NCBI GenBank assembly: GCA_037102815.1 | Contig: BTPP01000006.1 | Span: 2,914,001-2,978,000 of the forward strand | Reading direction: 5' to 3' | Length of the DNA: 64,000 bases | Origin: Neurospora intermedia | Taxonomy: Eukaryota; Ascomycota; Sordariomycetes; Sordariales; Sordariaceae | Shown here: positions 1 through 15,100 of the stretch, in pieces | Layout of the letters: each line of letters begins with the position of its first letter | Numbering within the stretch: the stretch's first letter is position 1 | Position numbers and translations under genes: made by a program | Notes under the pieces: model-generated | Seen by the model: the letters and a program-made list of their open reading frames with translations, nothing else | Told to the model about the DNA's origin: nothing | Databases searched by the model: none

Positions 1-3000
1 CACAAGAGTCGAACTCGCAAAAATGGAACTCTGGTCTCAAACCTGGAGTGACCCGCATGGGCGCTTGAAGGCATGGGATGAGTTGAAGGGATTGAGGCCG
101 TGTATTCTTAACACTTTGGCTCCTTCTTTCTTCTCGTGGCAGTGTCGCGTCAGACCAGTGACACAAGCAAGTTGACCCAATGTCGTGCCACAACGGTGAG
201 GAGGTCAAGTGAATGAAATCCAAATTAAACGGCAACACAGGGCTGCGCCATTGACAGGAGAGATATCAATACCAACACACAATTGAGTCCTGAGGATGAG
301 ACATCCCAGCCCGAGGCAGCGGGGTAAGTTGGGGAGAAGAGACGTGTCTTGGCCTTCTATGGCCGCTGAAGAACATGTTGTCCGTGGTGGCTTCAAGACA
401 AGTCCGGGGCCATGGAGGACAAGCTCGTCCACATGACGAGCCAAATATATGGTGGCTGAGATATCTCGAACCAGATAGATGACGTGGGAGTCTTTCAAAC
501 TGTCGCCTAGCAGGCAAGTTGCAAAACAAGAGCGGGCGGCGAGTCACCATGACTCCTGTGGAACGGCCAGTTACCATGGTCCATAACCAAATACGGCTTT
601 GGAGTTCTCGATGGTAACACTTGTCCATCTCAGGTTTGTTGCTCAAATTCCAGAAAAAGGACACTGGCGGCGGGCCGAGCACCAGTGTAATATCTGCAGT
701 GTCAAGTGGTCCATGAACGGGTCGATGTCTGCGAATTGGCGAGGCTTCGTACGCATGCCAGCGATCTGGGACGGGTTACGACATGCTAAAGATATACTCG
801 GGCTGCACAAGCAATATCCGGTCAGCCCTTTGTACGAACAGTCAGAACCAATCGAGAAGTGAAGCAAGGCCGAATAGGTGATGCGCTCTGAATTCGAACC
901 TAGTCCTCTAAGTCAGGAGTTGAAGTTGGGAATTCAGTGGTAACCCATATTCGTGGACATGAATCAATAGCCGGCGGCTGTTGATGTTGGCTGTGCCGCT
1001 TTGTGGGCGGCTATTTTTGCGCCGTTGCTCACGCCAGACTCGAGGAAGATGGAACAAGATGGTTCTTGGAAGATTCGGGCGAAGAGCCGAAGCCACTTGG
1101 TCATCGTTGAGGAGCTGGACAAGATCAAGATGGTGAAAATAGCGGGAGTGTCTTGCAGCTAGGCAGCCTTTGGTCTGTACATACTAAGCTGACGCCAAAA
1201 ACTCGTTACGCTCGCGGCTGAGATGGTGGACACTAACATTGGATTTGGTCGTCATTAGGGCTGATGGTGTCTCCCCAGATCAGTCAAGGACCGTCAGCCC
1301 AAGCAACCTCAAGAGCCATGCGTATTTGTGGTAAAACGACCTCGTGATGGCATGTCTTGGTTGTAGTACTTGTCTTGTATCAGCATCGCCGGCGCACAGG
1401 AAACGGAGGTGCCTGGAAATACTGTGCGGGTAATTGGTGAGGCGCAATACGGGGATGAAAGCTGGGAAAATGAAACGAAACTCACAAGCACTTGAATCCG
1501 CGATAATTCAAGGAAATCAAAGAATTCAAAAATTCAAACTCAAAGTTTTCCATCGAAAATACTGGCCGGTTTCAGCTCAGCCAGAGCAGGAGCAGCCTTT
1601 CGCCCTTCCTTTCATCGGGTAGGTACCTCTACATGCTTAGCGCGAGGTGCACCGTGACGTTCCTGCCTTACTTCCTTCCTTCTCGTCAACGGGTCTCTTT
1701 GAGGGGTATTTTCTTGCATTTTCTTTCCTATTAGCAACAGGTAATTACTGTTTCATGAGAAATCTGATGGTGATTCGTCGCTCTTCCGCTACATAAAGTA
1801 TCCTGATATCAAAACGTGGTGTAAATAAACTCCAAAAGGTTGGTCAGGGGTAAGCTGATTGCCGCGTCGGAGGAGATTTTGGTGGGATGAAGGAGAAGTG
1901 ACAAGTGACAGAACCCCCACAGTTCCCCTCACGCCCCGCTAAAACCCCAGCTGTTCGCAGTTGCGGCCTGTGCGAGCTGACATCATAGGCGGTCTGGGCC
2001 TGGAACCTCCCGAACTTCTTACCAGTCGGTGTCTTTAACTCACCGACCTGGAGGCGAAGCTGTAGAGAAAGTAATCGGCCCGTCAAACCAGCCTACCGTC
2101 CTTCGAGTTATTGTACATGATTACCTATGGACAGAAGGATTATGATAAATTCATCCATTTTATCTTGCAGTCATTCAGTCTCTGTACCTCGAGGGCCTCC
2201 GTTTCAGCTCGGCACTTTCGCCACTAACGGATATACCATAACATCAATTCGATGGGGACCATCACGCGTGCCATGTCATGTTCTTCTCGATTGGTTCCTA
2301 TTCAAGATCTGAGAGAAATAAATCCGAGAATCAATCGAGCCAGTGTCTGGAGATGGTCTCATGGACGCTTGATCGCCAAATGATCTTCCACCTCTGACAG
2401 AGTACCGATAGGGTGTCTGGGTGTAGACCACAATTACCAGTCCAGCCTTCCTGTATCCCAAGGCCAGGCAGGTAACTGTAGGCTTTCTTTGTGCGACAAA
2501 CCAGATGACTTCGGTATTGTCAAGAGTCATCTCGTTTTGGCCCTCCCAAACGACGACCGTCATGCCAGCGGGAGGTCAAAGTGGTGAGCCTGTTCCTCCC
2601 AAACCCCATTGCTCCCCAAGGCAGTTCATCAAACCCTCAGAACATTACCACCCGCCCTAGGTCACATTCACAACAGTCAGGCGGTAACCATGGCACGGCG
2701 CGGCTCTCCCATCCGTCAGCGCCGAGCAGAAGGGTGGTCATCATCTCATCCGGGGAAGGGATCATGCATTGTCGGCGCATCTCGTTGCCGTCGGTAGTTG
2801 GAGTCTGATATTAAGCCGCTGACTCATAGCTGATCCTTTTTGTTGTGCTGTATCGTATACTAATTTTTCGGGCAGGTATTGATTGGCCTTGATTTCCTTC
2901 GATGGGAAGAGCCCGAAGTGGTGGAAGATTACCTAGTATCGTCCATCAACCCTAACCCGATCATCAGTACAATTGTTCCTGCTCTGGTGGCCGAAACTTA

Positions 3001-6000
3001 CCTAAATTGTACGTTGTTGTATTCCAGGTAGTAAAATACGCTTATGGCGCTCCGTGCAACGTATCACCGAAACAAGGGAATGTTTCTTCGAAATCATCTT
3101 ACTTTTCCAAGGTTTTCGACTTGCCAACCCGCAACTACCACACTGGAACTACCTCGGAGAACCTCAAGCCAGAACCCAATGTTCGGATCTCGACCAAACG
3201 TACACGGGGAGGCCAAAAGAGCACAGCGCGGCAACCAGCATAAAAATGAGCAGTCACCTGAGATCACACCTCCTGCTGAGCCGCATCCTTTCCCCCGCGG
3301 TGGAAACCTCCGTCCCACGCGGCGGTCACGTCGTGAGTGTTGTTGGTGCTGCAATGGCATGAAGTGACAAAAGGGGGGGTGGCAAAATTTGATAAGCGAG
3401 GCATCGAGTACCTAAACTTCGACCGCAGCAGTAGAGCAGCCCCTGATCCGAGGTTGACGTGAAGTTTATAATAACCTTCGCTGATACATTGAGGGCGTAA
3501 ACAGGCCAAAGAAGAGAGCTTCCCCTAGCACGTGCTCAACGGGCATACCTGATCGCCAGCTATGGCCAACAACTTGATACTATCGGCCGGGATGCATGAG
3601 AATCTCCAGGGGAAGGGCTCGGGCTCATGGTTACACGCGGCTGTGATATCCTCTAACGGTAGGTCGCTTGGCTAAACGTTTACGGCGCTGCTCGCGTCGT
3701 GCCCTTCCCAGGACAGCCTTTTCAGCCTTCCTGATCAGGCAACCCAACGCCGCCTTGTAGGTACCTTGTCCGGCTCACTGGCAAGGAGTCGCAGTCGGCG
3801 GGAGTTGTCACAGCAACATCAACCAGCGCCAAGCGCAAGAAATAAGGTGATGAAGAAGATCAGCTCCCTGGATCGGCGACCAACCTGGATCACCTCGGGG
3901 TACTCAGCTATGCACGAGCTCCTACCCTTTTCTGGGACAGAGCGACAGGCTCGCCCGTTTCATCCAGTCAACATCAATCCCGCGATCACCACAAATGAAG
4001 AAGGGCTCGGTACACCATCACTCCCAAAACAGACCATCAAACACCTGGAACTTCTCCACGGTGGGCACATGACTCTATTCAGAGCAACTGTGCCTCACTC
4101 CGTTATTCCGTCGTCCCGTTTCTAGGCGAGTCAGGCGTGCCAGGGTTATGTGCTACGCCCCCGCGGGGGGTGCGGAACGACTCTGACGCGGGGCGGGCCA
4201 TAAAAAAACAGATGTCAGCGTAGCAGCGCTGAATGGCTATAATTTATGTCAGCGCGCCGAACGACTGGCTGTCGCCTTGTCCTCGAGGTAGGATCGCGAG
4301 TGAGGCGGCGCGGGGTAGCTGGTCGGGTAGGTACATCTCTCAGAGGTACACTGTAGGCACTTGGGTAGGAGGGCGGTACCTTGATAATTGTTCATGAGAT
4401 ATAATGGGAAATTAATTGGGCATCTTATCCCCCATATCGAAGAATACCTGACATATCCAACTCCGAGAAAAGGCCAGGCCTGGGTATCGAATGGGTCTTG
4501 GACCCTCGAATGAATGTCACAGTACCTAAATCTCTGCTCCCATGTCCTTTTCCCCCCACGTTTTCCCATAATTCCGTCAAATACCTAGTCAAACACAAAC
4601 ACAAACGTGTCAAGTGAAGCTCTCGTCCCCCCCGGTTACCTCTACCACTACGTTACTTTACGCCGTTGCTGAGTTCAATGTTTCCTCCGTCTTTTTTCGT
4701 GCTTCATAGACAATAGCACAAAATCGTATCCGCATGTCTGTAGCACCTTCCAAAGACCGTCCACTTGACTCCTTCACCGGCTTCCTCTCGTGGCACAAGT
4801 CAAACACAGGTTCACACAGGTACTACTGGGCGCGTAACCAGTCAAAGCACGGGTGATGGCAGAACGTGGATTAAGAGTTGGCGTATAGACAAATGTTGTG
4901 TAGAGTTCACAAGGAGGAAGTCCCGAAAGTATAGGTACTTTTGGTTGCCTATAGAAGGAAAAGCAGTAGTTGAGCTCGTAGCTAAGCGTACGGGATTAGG
5001 TAGACTTAGAGGTAGAAAAGGAAGGCACCGCAGGGGGCAGGTAACAGGGCTTGTAAACAACATCCAGTTGTAAATTCAATTTCAATGTAATAATACGGCC
5101 TCTGAAAGATTTCAACTCCGTTACTGTCGTTAGTGGCATTTGCTCAAAAATGTTTTCATATTCCATGGATTCGCCTTACTTTCAGCATCGCGAACAATCG
5201 CCGAACAACAATCATCAAACTCTGAGACAAGCACTAGGTCTAGAATAACTGATCCCCGGAATCGCTACAGTGTCGGCCGAGCGCTTGGCTTTCTACTACC
5301 GTCCTTAGCGACCTACGTACGCACACATCGATACCCGACTACCCGACTACCTAGCCGACTACCCAACTAACATCGTGACCACCTTCATGATATATCACAT
5401 CTGATCACCAGGACCAACCCAGTAAGCTATTCAGGGGTAAACAAACACCATCACTTTCACTTTCACTTCATTAGCTACACGCGCCAGCCGCCGGCGGTCA
5501 ATTTTCAAGGGTCCTGTTTATGCCCAGACAGCACACCACCTATCTAAGTGATAGCAATACTTTCTTCAGGTAAGGTAGCCTTGCGCGCGACGACGGTTCG
5601 GCAAGGTAGGTAGGTAGGGTATTCCGAACATGGAAACCATTGCATGCATCTAGATTGAAGTGGTCCAAGAGGTTGTTGTATTGAGGGGATGTGTTGAACT
5701 GAGACATATCACACACCCGACGCTCTAGTAAGGATACCTATCTATCTGTCTCGGACCCTGAAGAAGAAAGACCCTTGAAGATTCTTCTTCAAGATCACGC
5801 AGGCACACAGTAGATGCAGTCAGCGCTAGGTGTAAATTAGCGATGTTCGCGCCCACCCACCGGCTCCTAGTCATAATCGATCAGCGGGGAAAAGAGAAAA
5901 ATAAGATGAAAATAGAAAAAAGGAAAAAGGAAAAAAACTAAATAACGAAAACTGAAGCGCTAAAATCACTACGGTACAATGGGGCGCTTCCTGTCTAGAG

Positions 6001-6918
6001 GTTAGGTACCTCTAGAGATCGAGGCGCAGTTGAGAAAAGGTCCGTTACAACTCAATTTGAACCCAAACAGCTCAAAGTACTACCTACCTACCTACCTCTA
6101 CGCTGGTGATGCTGCCTGGAGGCAGATATTTTGTCTTCCGAGTCATTAGGTACATAGGCAGCAATGTGTAGACCGTAAAGTGGACAAAGAGCATTCCGAT
6201 ATTCTGATAGGGCTGAAAGTCTCCAATCAATACTTACACTTGCGGTCATCAGCGGAGACGAAAGAGAAACCAGGGTCTTAAGAGGTCTGTCTGTCTGTCT
6301 GGTTTAGGGGACCATCACATGCCATGCCCACATAAGCCCCATCTTGTATCGGCTAAAAGGTATAATGAGTAACGGGGAAAGCCTACTCGTTGACGATTCG
6401 GTGTGCGTGACTTGAAGTATTTTCTTTTTTTCTTGGGAGGGGAGGCTTTTCTTTTGACAGATATTAAGGGACCACTTACCGGTGTTCCATTTCGTTAGTT
6501 TAGGCGCCTAGGATGAGATTCGGCAATTCATTTGAAGATTCTGGGGCGTGGATCGTAATGATACCTTACTAATGTATGGCCACGCAGCGAGAATTAATGC
6601 AGGTAGGGACTTGAGTCGTAGTGATCTCCATCAGAGAGATGCTGCAACGTCGGGGATTGGTAATGTGTATTCCGCTCTCTGTTTTGAAGGGGATTTTATT
6701 TGCTTCTTGGGTGGGTTGCAGCACTGTACCTCACTGCATGCGAGTTATGCCAGCAATTTACTTCTCCCATGCTTTGTCACAGCATGAGACTTCTCCCCGT
6801 GAGGGGAACATGAAGATGTTTGTCGACGTGGCGCGACTAACGAAGGCCTCATGACCAGCAAAAGTCTGCAAAATGAAGGCTTTCCTGGGGTTGAGATACA
6901 TATACAGCGAGACAGCAA

Positions 6919-6920
<2 letters not shown>

Positions 6921-6954
<34 letters not shown>
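6921..6954. repeat. (GT)17 microsatellite
   Basis: An uninterrupted GT dinucleotide run of 17 units, lying between unremarkable intergenic sequence. It is likely length-polymorphic between strains. Confidence 0.95.
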
Positions 6955-6957
<3 letters not shown>

Positions 6958-9099
6958 CAATGACATGATAATTTCGGAAAAACACGGCGGGACGGCTGTC
7001 AGCGTCTCATCCCGAGTCTGACTTTTCTGAATTGTGATCAAAAAGTCAACTGGCGAGCTAGGCATTGGATAATTCCCAGGGTGAGACAGCGAGTACATAA
7101 TCATCAAGTAATTGCAATTTGCTTCTACTCGCTGTCCGCCGTGCCCCAGGGTCCGGTGAGATACTGTACTTGTGGTGGGCGAGTACCTGTAAGAAAAGAT
7201 CTTCAGGAACTTGTTTATTCCCTCCGTCAACACGGCGATCTGAGAAGTGATAGAAATAGACAACTGTCTAATGCCTAGACTACCTAGCAACTGTGGGTGG
7301 TTGTGGTGGTGGTGTGTGGTTGTCAGATGATGGATGAGCTAGGGACCGGCGCGCAGCCGAATGTCACCCCCGGGGCCCGTCCCGTGATGCCCGCGCCGTT
7401 CTTTGCAGGTCAACGACGACCATCCGACCCGCCGACCGTGACCGGACGGACCAGGGAACGCCGCAACGGAGGGTTAAGAACTCCACTTTGCTGAGGTTTT
7501 CCGATGAAAATAAAAGCCAAAGATAAAATCCAATGTTTTACCGATTATTTTGTGGTCGTCCACTATTTCACCGAGACAGAACTTACCTTACTCGCTCCCC
7601 TCCCCACCGTTCGGACCGTTCTACCAAGCGTCCACCTGGCTTTCCATGTTGATGGGAACGGGGATGGACCCTTTTGTTGTCCAACTCATCACGAGAACTT
7701 CCGACAACTTTGTCGTGGCGAGCTTGCTTGAGAAGAAACCTTGGAAGTTGGAACCATGCATGAAAAAGACCTGTGATGGTCGTGGCCGTGCTTGTGTAGT
7801 GCTGATATTCGCCGCCCGTAACCATCACGGCGTTTCAGGACAGGCGTACGGAGTGTCCAGAGTAGGGTAAGGAGGCTGAGCAAGTGGGCAGAAAGGCGTC
7901 GCGTGACCTTGAACATGGTCTTGATGTCCGCCTGAAGCTCTGTTCTTGGCCTAGAAAAAGTTGCCTGCTGGCCTGCTGTGCTGTGGATGCCCGACGACCA
8001 CGGGGGAGCGATGACGGGTTGCTGCGGGGAGAGTCTCGAGAACCATGCTCCGTACCCGGTTGCGACTTCATCGCCGCCGGTGACCAGTAGCTGAACACGT
8101 ATGTATGTATTTGGCCGTCAAGGTGTTCTGCCACGGGAAAGCTCGGGATGCGAAGTTGCAATGGTCACGATGGTTCGTCTTGCATTGACTCGGTGGTGAG
8201 GGGTTACCGGGCTCAGTTTGCTTACAGATCAGATTTTGACAAGGCAGGCGGCGGGTCCACCCTAGGTGCCTAGAGGTACCCACGGCATCTACTACTAACA
8301 GCTTTAGGCCTATAACTGTAACATATCTGTTAGTGAGCCCCCAGCCCTAGCCCACAGGCTCCAGCGTGTGGCTTCATCAGATACGCATGCTAGCCATGGC
8401 AAACAGGGGAGCCACGGCCAAATTAATTCAACGTTCTCCACGACAATGGATCCTCGACACGGCATTATCGTATGATGCAAATCACAAAAAAACACAAAAA
8501 CCACGGGGCGGGGAGAGGGATCTGATGTGCAAGATTTGCGGGGTCTCCAGTCGGGCGTCCGGTTTGAGCGCGGGGTTGGCTTGAAGCTCATGCGGGGCGC
8601 GGAGGGCGCGTCTGTCACGGCCGGGTGTGAAATGGTGACGGAGGGAGGCCTCGACGAAACGGGGGTCTGTCTTGGAGGTTGATGATGCCGCCACAACAAT
8701 AGGTAAGATGGTACATGGCATTTCAAACAATTTCCATCTCCCACAACTGCCGACGCCGAGATGGGAGTTTGGATGAAATCTGCTAAGGGTGGCAACTTCC
8801 CTTGCTTGGCCCGGAGTGCCTCGTGACCGAAAACATATATCGTCAAATGACTGACTGGGGATGACTTCAGATGAGGAACGAAATTTCTTGAACCGCCGGT
8901 GCCGTTTCGGCTGTAATGTACTCTGGAAGGACTCCACAGCAGGCTATGTATGTAATCCACGGCCTCATCTCCCACGAGCCACAACGCCATCTTGGAATTG
9001 CCGTATGTAGCCTCAATTCCGGGGAGACAGGAGGGTGGGAATCGACGCGATTCAGGGTCCAAGGGTCGTGCGTCATGTGGCACACTTGCCAACATTCTT

Positions 9100-9143
9100 A
9101 GGGTCCCTTAGGTCCCTCAGGTCCCTCAGGTCCCTCAGGTCCC
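9100..9143. repeat. Short tandem repeat, 10-bp unit
   Basis: About four consecutive copies of a unit reading GGTCCCTCAG, the first copy slightly diverged (GGTCCCTTAG). No gene surrounds it. Confidence 0.9.
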
Positions 9144-12100
9144 CATCTTTTTTGGACCTTTGCCCATTCGAGAGGGTCGAAATTTGCCTGCGCGTATCAG
9201 ATGCTTTGATTACCAGACTGTTGGGCACTTTGTTAGATCTTAGCCTTGTAGATCTTGAGAGCTTATTCAAGCAAGTGGTGTAGGGCGTTTTGGGGTAAAC
9301 ATAATTCCCCAAGACATGGACAGCAGGAAAGTCGAGATCGTTCCCGACTCTCGGCGAGAACCTCACAAGTCACAGCCGGCGCTGCCTAGGCTTCCAGGCC
9401 GTGTCGCATCTCACTCAGCCTCAACTGACAAAATACACTACGTACCGAGGAAGGGGTCTCACGTGCCACGACACTGCTGCGTCTTTTTGAAGGTTACTCG
9501 TCTCCACTTTGGTCAGGCTCGTCTTTGTAATTTTTCTCGTTTCTTTGGGCGCTCACTCGTGTAACTTAATTTTACGGCATTAAACTTCGTATTATAACGG
9601 AATTAATTCGGCCTACCTCGCACCAACAAAACATAACAATGCTTGCGAATGTCACAGCGGAATGATTCCTCTACGAAGGTTGGTGATGTCTCATGTTGTG
9701 AGTGTTAAAACGACGGATTTGGTGGTTTCCACTGGAAAACGGATGGTATTGGTGTCAGACGGATATTACCGTGCTCTTAGGCTCTGTTTGGCTGAATGTC
9801 ATCTGAGTGTCAAAACGGAGCAAGGTGTCCATGTGCCGTTGAGCAAAAGTGGAATTCATGCCATGGAGTTGAAGGGAATCGGGCGAATTCTTACTTTCTT
9901 TTTTATCTTTTTTTCCGAGTTTTTCGATAAAATATCAACATTGAAAAGTCTCAGACTTCAATCGTAAGTTACAACCCACAGTTCCACCGAAACCCCGGAA
10001 TCATCCCACTTTTCCCTCTCCCCATCGCCCTGACAGCCGGGGACATCAACAAGAAAAATGCCTTGCAAAGACTTGGATACCTTCTTGGCCTTTGGATCGC
10101 CCTCCCAAACGGCCGGCCACTTACCGTTGCGTATTCCACCCACGTGCTGCCCTTCCATAGTGTTTCATCCGTTGTCGTGTCAACTCTAGTGTAGTGTAGT
10201 GTATCCAAACAGAGTCGCGTGAGGACCTCGCGTGAACACAGCCTGTTTGTGGTATTGGGCTTTGCTAGCCGCGCAGCAGCCGCGATGCCGCGATGCCAGC
10301 CAGGTCCAGGTCTTCCTAATGAATTTAACCGGCGGTTGATGTTACCGAATATCTGGATCGAATTCTTTTTGGCGTCTACAAGATCACCATTGAAGATTAT
10401 TATGGATGGAAATCGCCAATGCAGTAAACTACCGTACAGTAGGTATCTACACACCAGCCAGACCAGTGCCGCAATGTCAAACCGCATAACAACCACAACT
10501 CGCAGGCACCCGCAATTCAGGGACATAACCTGCAGAGGGAAATAAAAGTTTTCACAGCAACGTGATGATTATAGCAGTTCGCTTGCGTGGTATGTTGGTA
10601 CCAATACAGGTACCAACCAACCAACCAACCAACCCCTCGACAGGAATGGACAATCAGTTGTCACCTCATTGCCCAGGTCCAGGGCGTTGGTTCCTGGTGG
10701 GAAAAGCTGCAAATCCCAACTCGGCATGCAACTCGGCAAAAAGGCCCGAAAAAAAAAAAGAGATCAACAGTTTCTTGTTTCTTGCCTGTCTGAGACAGTC
10801 GGTGGTCCCTGGACGTTACATTGGGCAGCCACACCACCACACGCAGACCGTCGGTCCGTCTGTCACCAGTGAGCACCTGTCGCCATCTTGCTTGTCAACT
10901 GCACTGGTGTTGCCTTTGCCCTCGGCCAAGACGGAAGTGGAAGATCAGAGGATGCGTGGGCTCACTGGGCGGAGAATGCCGCATATGGACCTGGCTGTAC
11001 GGACATGGTGCGGCGTGGTGTGGGGCCGTGGTGGAGTATCCCGGTAAGGTCTTGCGCCGAGAGGCCGCCGAAGGAAGGCCGGGAAAAAAAAAGTGGATTG
11101 TTAAAAATGTGTGTCTGGATTTTACGGACGGACTAACTGCGGAGCACATGCAGCATCGGACAACATGGCCCGGAAGTCTCTCACCGGTCTCAGCTGGTTC
11201 GGATACCGCCGCCGCCAACAACAACGGACGGACACACTCTCGCTCGCAAGCGGCGGGAGTGCGTGCTTACAAACATGGAAACTATCGATTTCGCGACATG
11301 AACAACAACACTGGACCGCCGAAACACCGCGGGAGAAGCAGTGGAGCCACCGCGGGAGAAGAGATGGAAAGTGCTAAGACGCCCGAAAATTCCCGGGCTT
11401 GGCTGCCTTTTCCGGCCTATGCCTTCGCTTGGTCGCTACACGACAAGTTCACCTATCGCGGATTTTGGATATCCCCCCATTTCCCATCGATTGTTCGGTA
11501 TTCCTTTTTTGTCATTGCCGCATGCACTTGTTTAGTCGTTCAGCTGCACCAGCACCAAACTCGCCTTCGCTTGACCTTTGAAAGTTAGTCCAGACCCAAA
11601 AACACCAAACTAACCCACAAGATAGCGAACTTCTCGAACATTTCCAACACCAGCTAGCGAAAGTCTAGGTACCACTCCGCTATTAGCATTATTATCATTA
11701 ATTAGTATTAAATCTATACTCTTTAGCCCTTTCACTTCCTTTGCTCGCGTCCGTCCATCCCCCACTGCCGGCCCGTCAATTAACGGACATAGATTATATA
11801 CCTATGTCAGTCCTAGCAAAAACACAACTTGTCACGAAGAATCAATCCGATAAAGTTTCGAGACGGCCCGACTTTTTCTTACTCTATAGGTATCCACTTG
11901 TCGCCGCCGGAAGGTTTCCGTTCGGCCCAATCACGCGTGTCGGTCGTCCGGGGGCCCGGGGGAACTTGGCTTGTGCAGAAAGAAACCACACTTGCACGTG
12001 TAGTGTAGGATTCTTGGCGCGTATATCTTTAAAAATTCCGTTTCTTACATTCACTGATTTGCGATTGGTCGATTGGAAGCTCGCAAAGCATGTACATGTC

Positions 12101-15100
12101 AGGTACGGTACGGCATGTTCCGATGTGACTTCCTTTTCAACGTCTGATATTACAGGACCTGATGTACATTATCGGAGAATACTAGGCGAACGAGAATATA
12201 CTAGGCGAACGAGAATACATAGGTAAGTAAGTAGTGAAGTACATCTCGTAGAGGAAGGACTGGACGAAACAAAACATCGATCAGTCCGAGCTTATTCGGG
12301 ACGGTGACGGGTCTCCATTGAATACTTCTCTACGTGCAGGGTCAAAAGCAGGTGAGCAACATAGACATGCACGCCGGCCGGTTATATTATCTCCGTAGTA
12401 TTTTTGCAGCTTGGCTGGTCTTTTTTGGGTTTGTAATGTGGTGAGGTAGGATAATCGCAATCTGATCTTAGATCTATCTCGGCTATATGCTTGTTTTTCC
12501 CTCGTGTATCCGCATGTATGGTACCTATCTACGTCCGCGCCGCGTTTTGTGTCCGACTAGCATTGCAGGTAAAGCATGCACGTGCTATGTATGTATATGT
12601 AAGTAGGGTAAAGTACCTTTACAGCTCTCGTAAATCTACATTGGGCTGGCTGTCTGTCTGTCTGTCTTCCTTGGTCTAGACGACGGCGAGGTGCGCAATG
12701 TACGTGTTAGTAGCCGACCCGAATCAACATTCTACCCTGGGAAACCGCCATAGGATACGGAGATCATTGCCTTTTGTATTAAACAATGGTGTTTTTTGTC
12801 CGAATGGTTTTCATCATGTGCAAGAGGACTCACATGTCTACCGCACTCCCCACATATGTCCATGTACGTACCTATCTTTACATACGGACGTAGGGCTATG
12901 TGCAGACCCGACTGCAGCACACTTGCACGCTCCGTATCCGATGCCGTACACACGGGTTTTTGTTTTTGCATAACTGACACCTCTACTTCAACGTCAGTCA
13001 GTCAGTCTGTCAAGAAGACCTACCCAACACTCGACCACAAGATGCCGTGAGACCAACAAGTACCAAACTCCATATGACATCGCACGACCTCTGGCGGCGG
13101 CACGGTGACACTATGCGTCCCCGGTAGTAGTCGTAATGTAGTGTAGTGAATGTGGTTCACGTACATAGCAGAGGTCCAGACCGCAGACCAGGTTGTTCAA
13201 CGTCAAGAATGCGGGGGTGGAGACCAGACGCAGTGACCCCGGAGACCCATCATGACGGGGACACAACATGGCGAACTGGTCGATCATCAGATCGGAGACT
13301 CAATTTGTTGACGACTAGCGACAGGAATCTTGAGGCAAGTAAAGCTAGCTGTTGACAGTTTCGCCTTGCGCCCCTTCTTTGGATACGAGGGGCGGGGAAG
13401 GGTTTGGCGTTACAGCTGCATGTAGATAACCGTCATCAGGGCCTGACTTGGGGGTTTCGCAATGATTTTGGTTATGTCTGCCACTTAAACTTTTTTCAGT
13501 TTCCTCGGTTTCAACGGATATGTCTTTCTGATAACGCGAAGTTGATGTGTCGATGTTTTACCCCATTTGCGCAGTCGGAATTCCGTACGGGAAGGTGTGA
13601 AACATGGGTATCATTCCGATGGTGATCAGTTTCTTCCGTTTAATGGATGCTACTATCGATGTTACAAAACGCAGCTTCCACTTAGTCCTGTCAAGTGCAA
13701 TTTCCTTCTCGTTCCCCGGGCGTTTCGCCTCAAAGAAATTCATTGACATCATGATCCTCCCAGACCAGTAGAAGGTTTGTATCGTATTTTACCAGAAATG
13801 CTTCCGCGCGCAAATCGCTTACACGCAGCCATTTGCCCATGGCTCACAAACACAAAACACCAGCTGTGCTTCTTTTTCTTCCTCCTCATACCTGACCTTA
13901 CCTCCTAGGTACGCCGTTGGGCAGAAAGACCCCAATTGTGTCGGCGGCTCCTTCCCTGCGCAATCTACTTACTCGGGAAATGCCATCTCATCCACATGAC
14001 CCCTGAGGGATTTGACGCCCGTCCGCAAAAGTGATAGGACGGACGGATCCGAAGCGAAGATGGGAACGGAAGGTACGGGTTCACTCCGGGGTCATTTCGC
14101 GATAGATTCCTTTTTCGGGGGAATCACTAAATGTTATAAATCACCGACCGAACCGAGGATCACAAGGTTGCAATTCCGATGTGGATAAACAAGGGCTAGA
14201 AATATGGGGGGAAAATGTGAAGCATTGAGGGGGAAATTTTGAAATGAAAGGGACGGGACGCATGGTAATCTATCCCACGTGTCTTGGTGGGACAACCTAT
14301 CCTATCTGGGGAAGTCGGAGATACCTAGCGTTGATACCACCTAAGGGGCTGTCAATTGGGTTGATAAGTAGAGGTAGGTACATAGAGAGGTACTCGAACT
14401 GGGATTTGGAAATGCGATGCATTTCTTCGTTGTGTCCTCTCTTCAAATGCATGATTGTTTCGTCATAGTTCGTCCGTACTTTCAGTCTCAGCCAGGGCAA
14501 GTGAAGCTGAAGAGTTATCTCTAGTCAGGTTATTCAGCAAACCACACCTCCAGCCTGACTGACCTCGGATGTCGTTGTTGCCTGGGAAAAGAAATACAAA
14601 AAAGAAGCAAGGAAATACTACCGAAAGCCAAGGAACGGATTTTCGTCTTCCGGTATGATTAGGTAGTTTTCGAACACGAAGACATCACCACCATGGTATG
14701 TCGCCAAACCAAACAACAACAAAAAAAGCCCTAAAGGCCGAAAAATGAATAACAGCGATATAAGGCGATTTGAGAAGAAAAGACGAAATCAAAAAAAAGA
14801 GTGTGGTTGCAACTCCTTCTACCGAACAGGGGTACTTGACTGGTCGCCCTGGTATTTACTTTGTGGTCTCCTGTACTAGTAGCACATCCTGCACAAAAGT
14901 GCGTGGAGCGTGGGGGACACATATATTAAACGCCAATGGTGCCTCGTTGAACCTATAAACGCATGTACATTCACAAAGCAATAGTTGACTATAAAACGGC
15001 CATGTTGGCGGGCTGCGACATTGCTTGTACCTGGGCGAATGATATGTATGTGTAGCATATTCGGGTGGTGGTCTTAGCTTGGGATTTGTGGGAAAGAAAC

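Noticed and set aside
880-910. B-box-like GGTTCGAATTC on the minus strand
   Set aside because: The flanking bases do not form a T stem and no tRNA body surrounds it.
8310-9095. 261-codon minus-strand open frame
   Set aside because: No domain, composition mixed with many Pro/Ser/Arg/Trp codons typical of chance frames; both strands are open in several frames here.
10821-11588. 255-codon plus-strand open frame
   Set aside because: No recognisable motif, overlapping open frames in other phases, and no leader or intron signals that would single it out.
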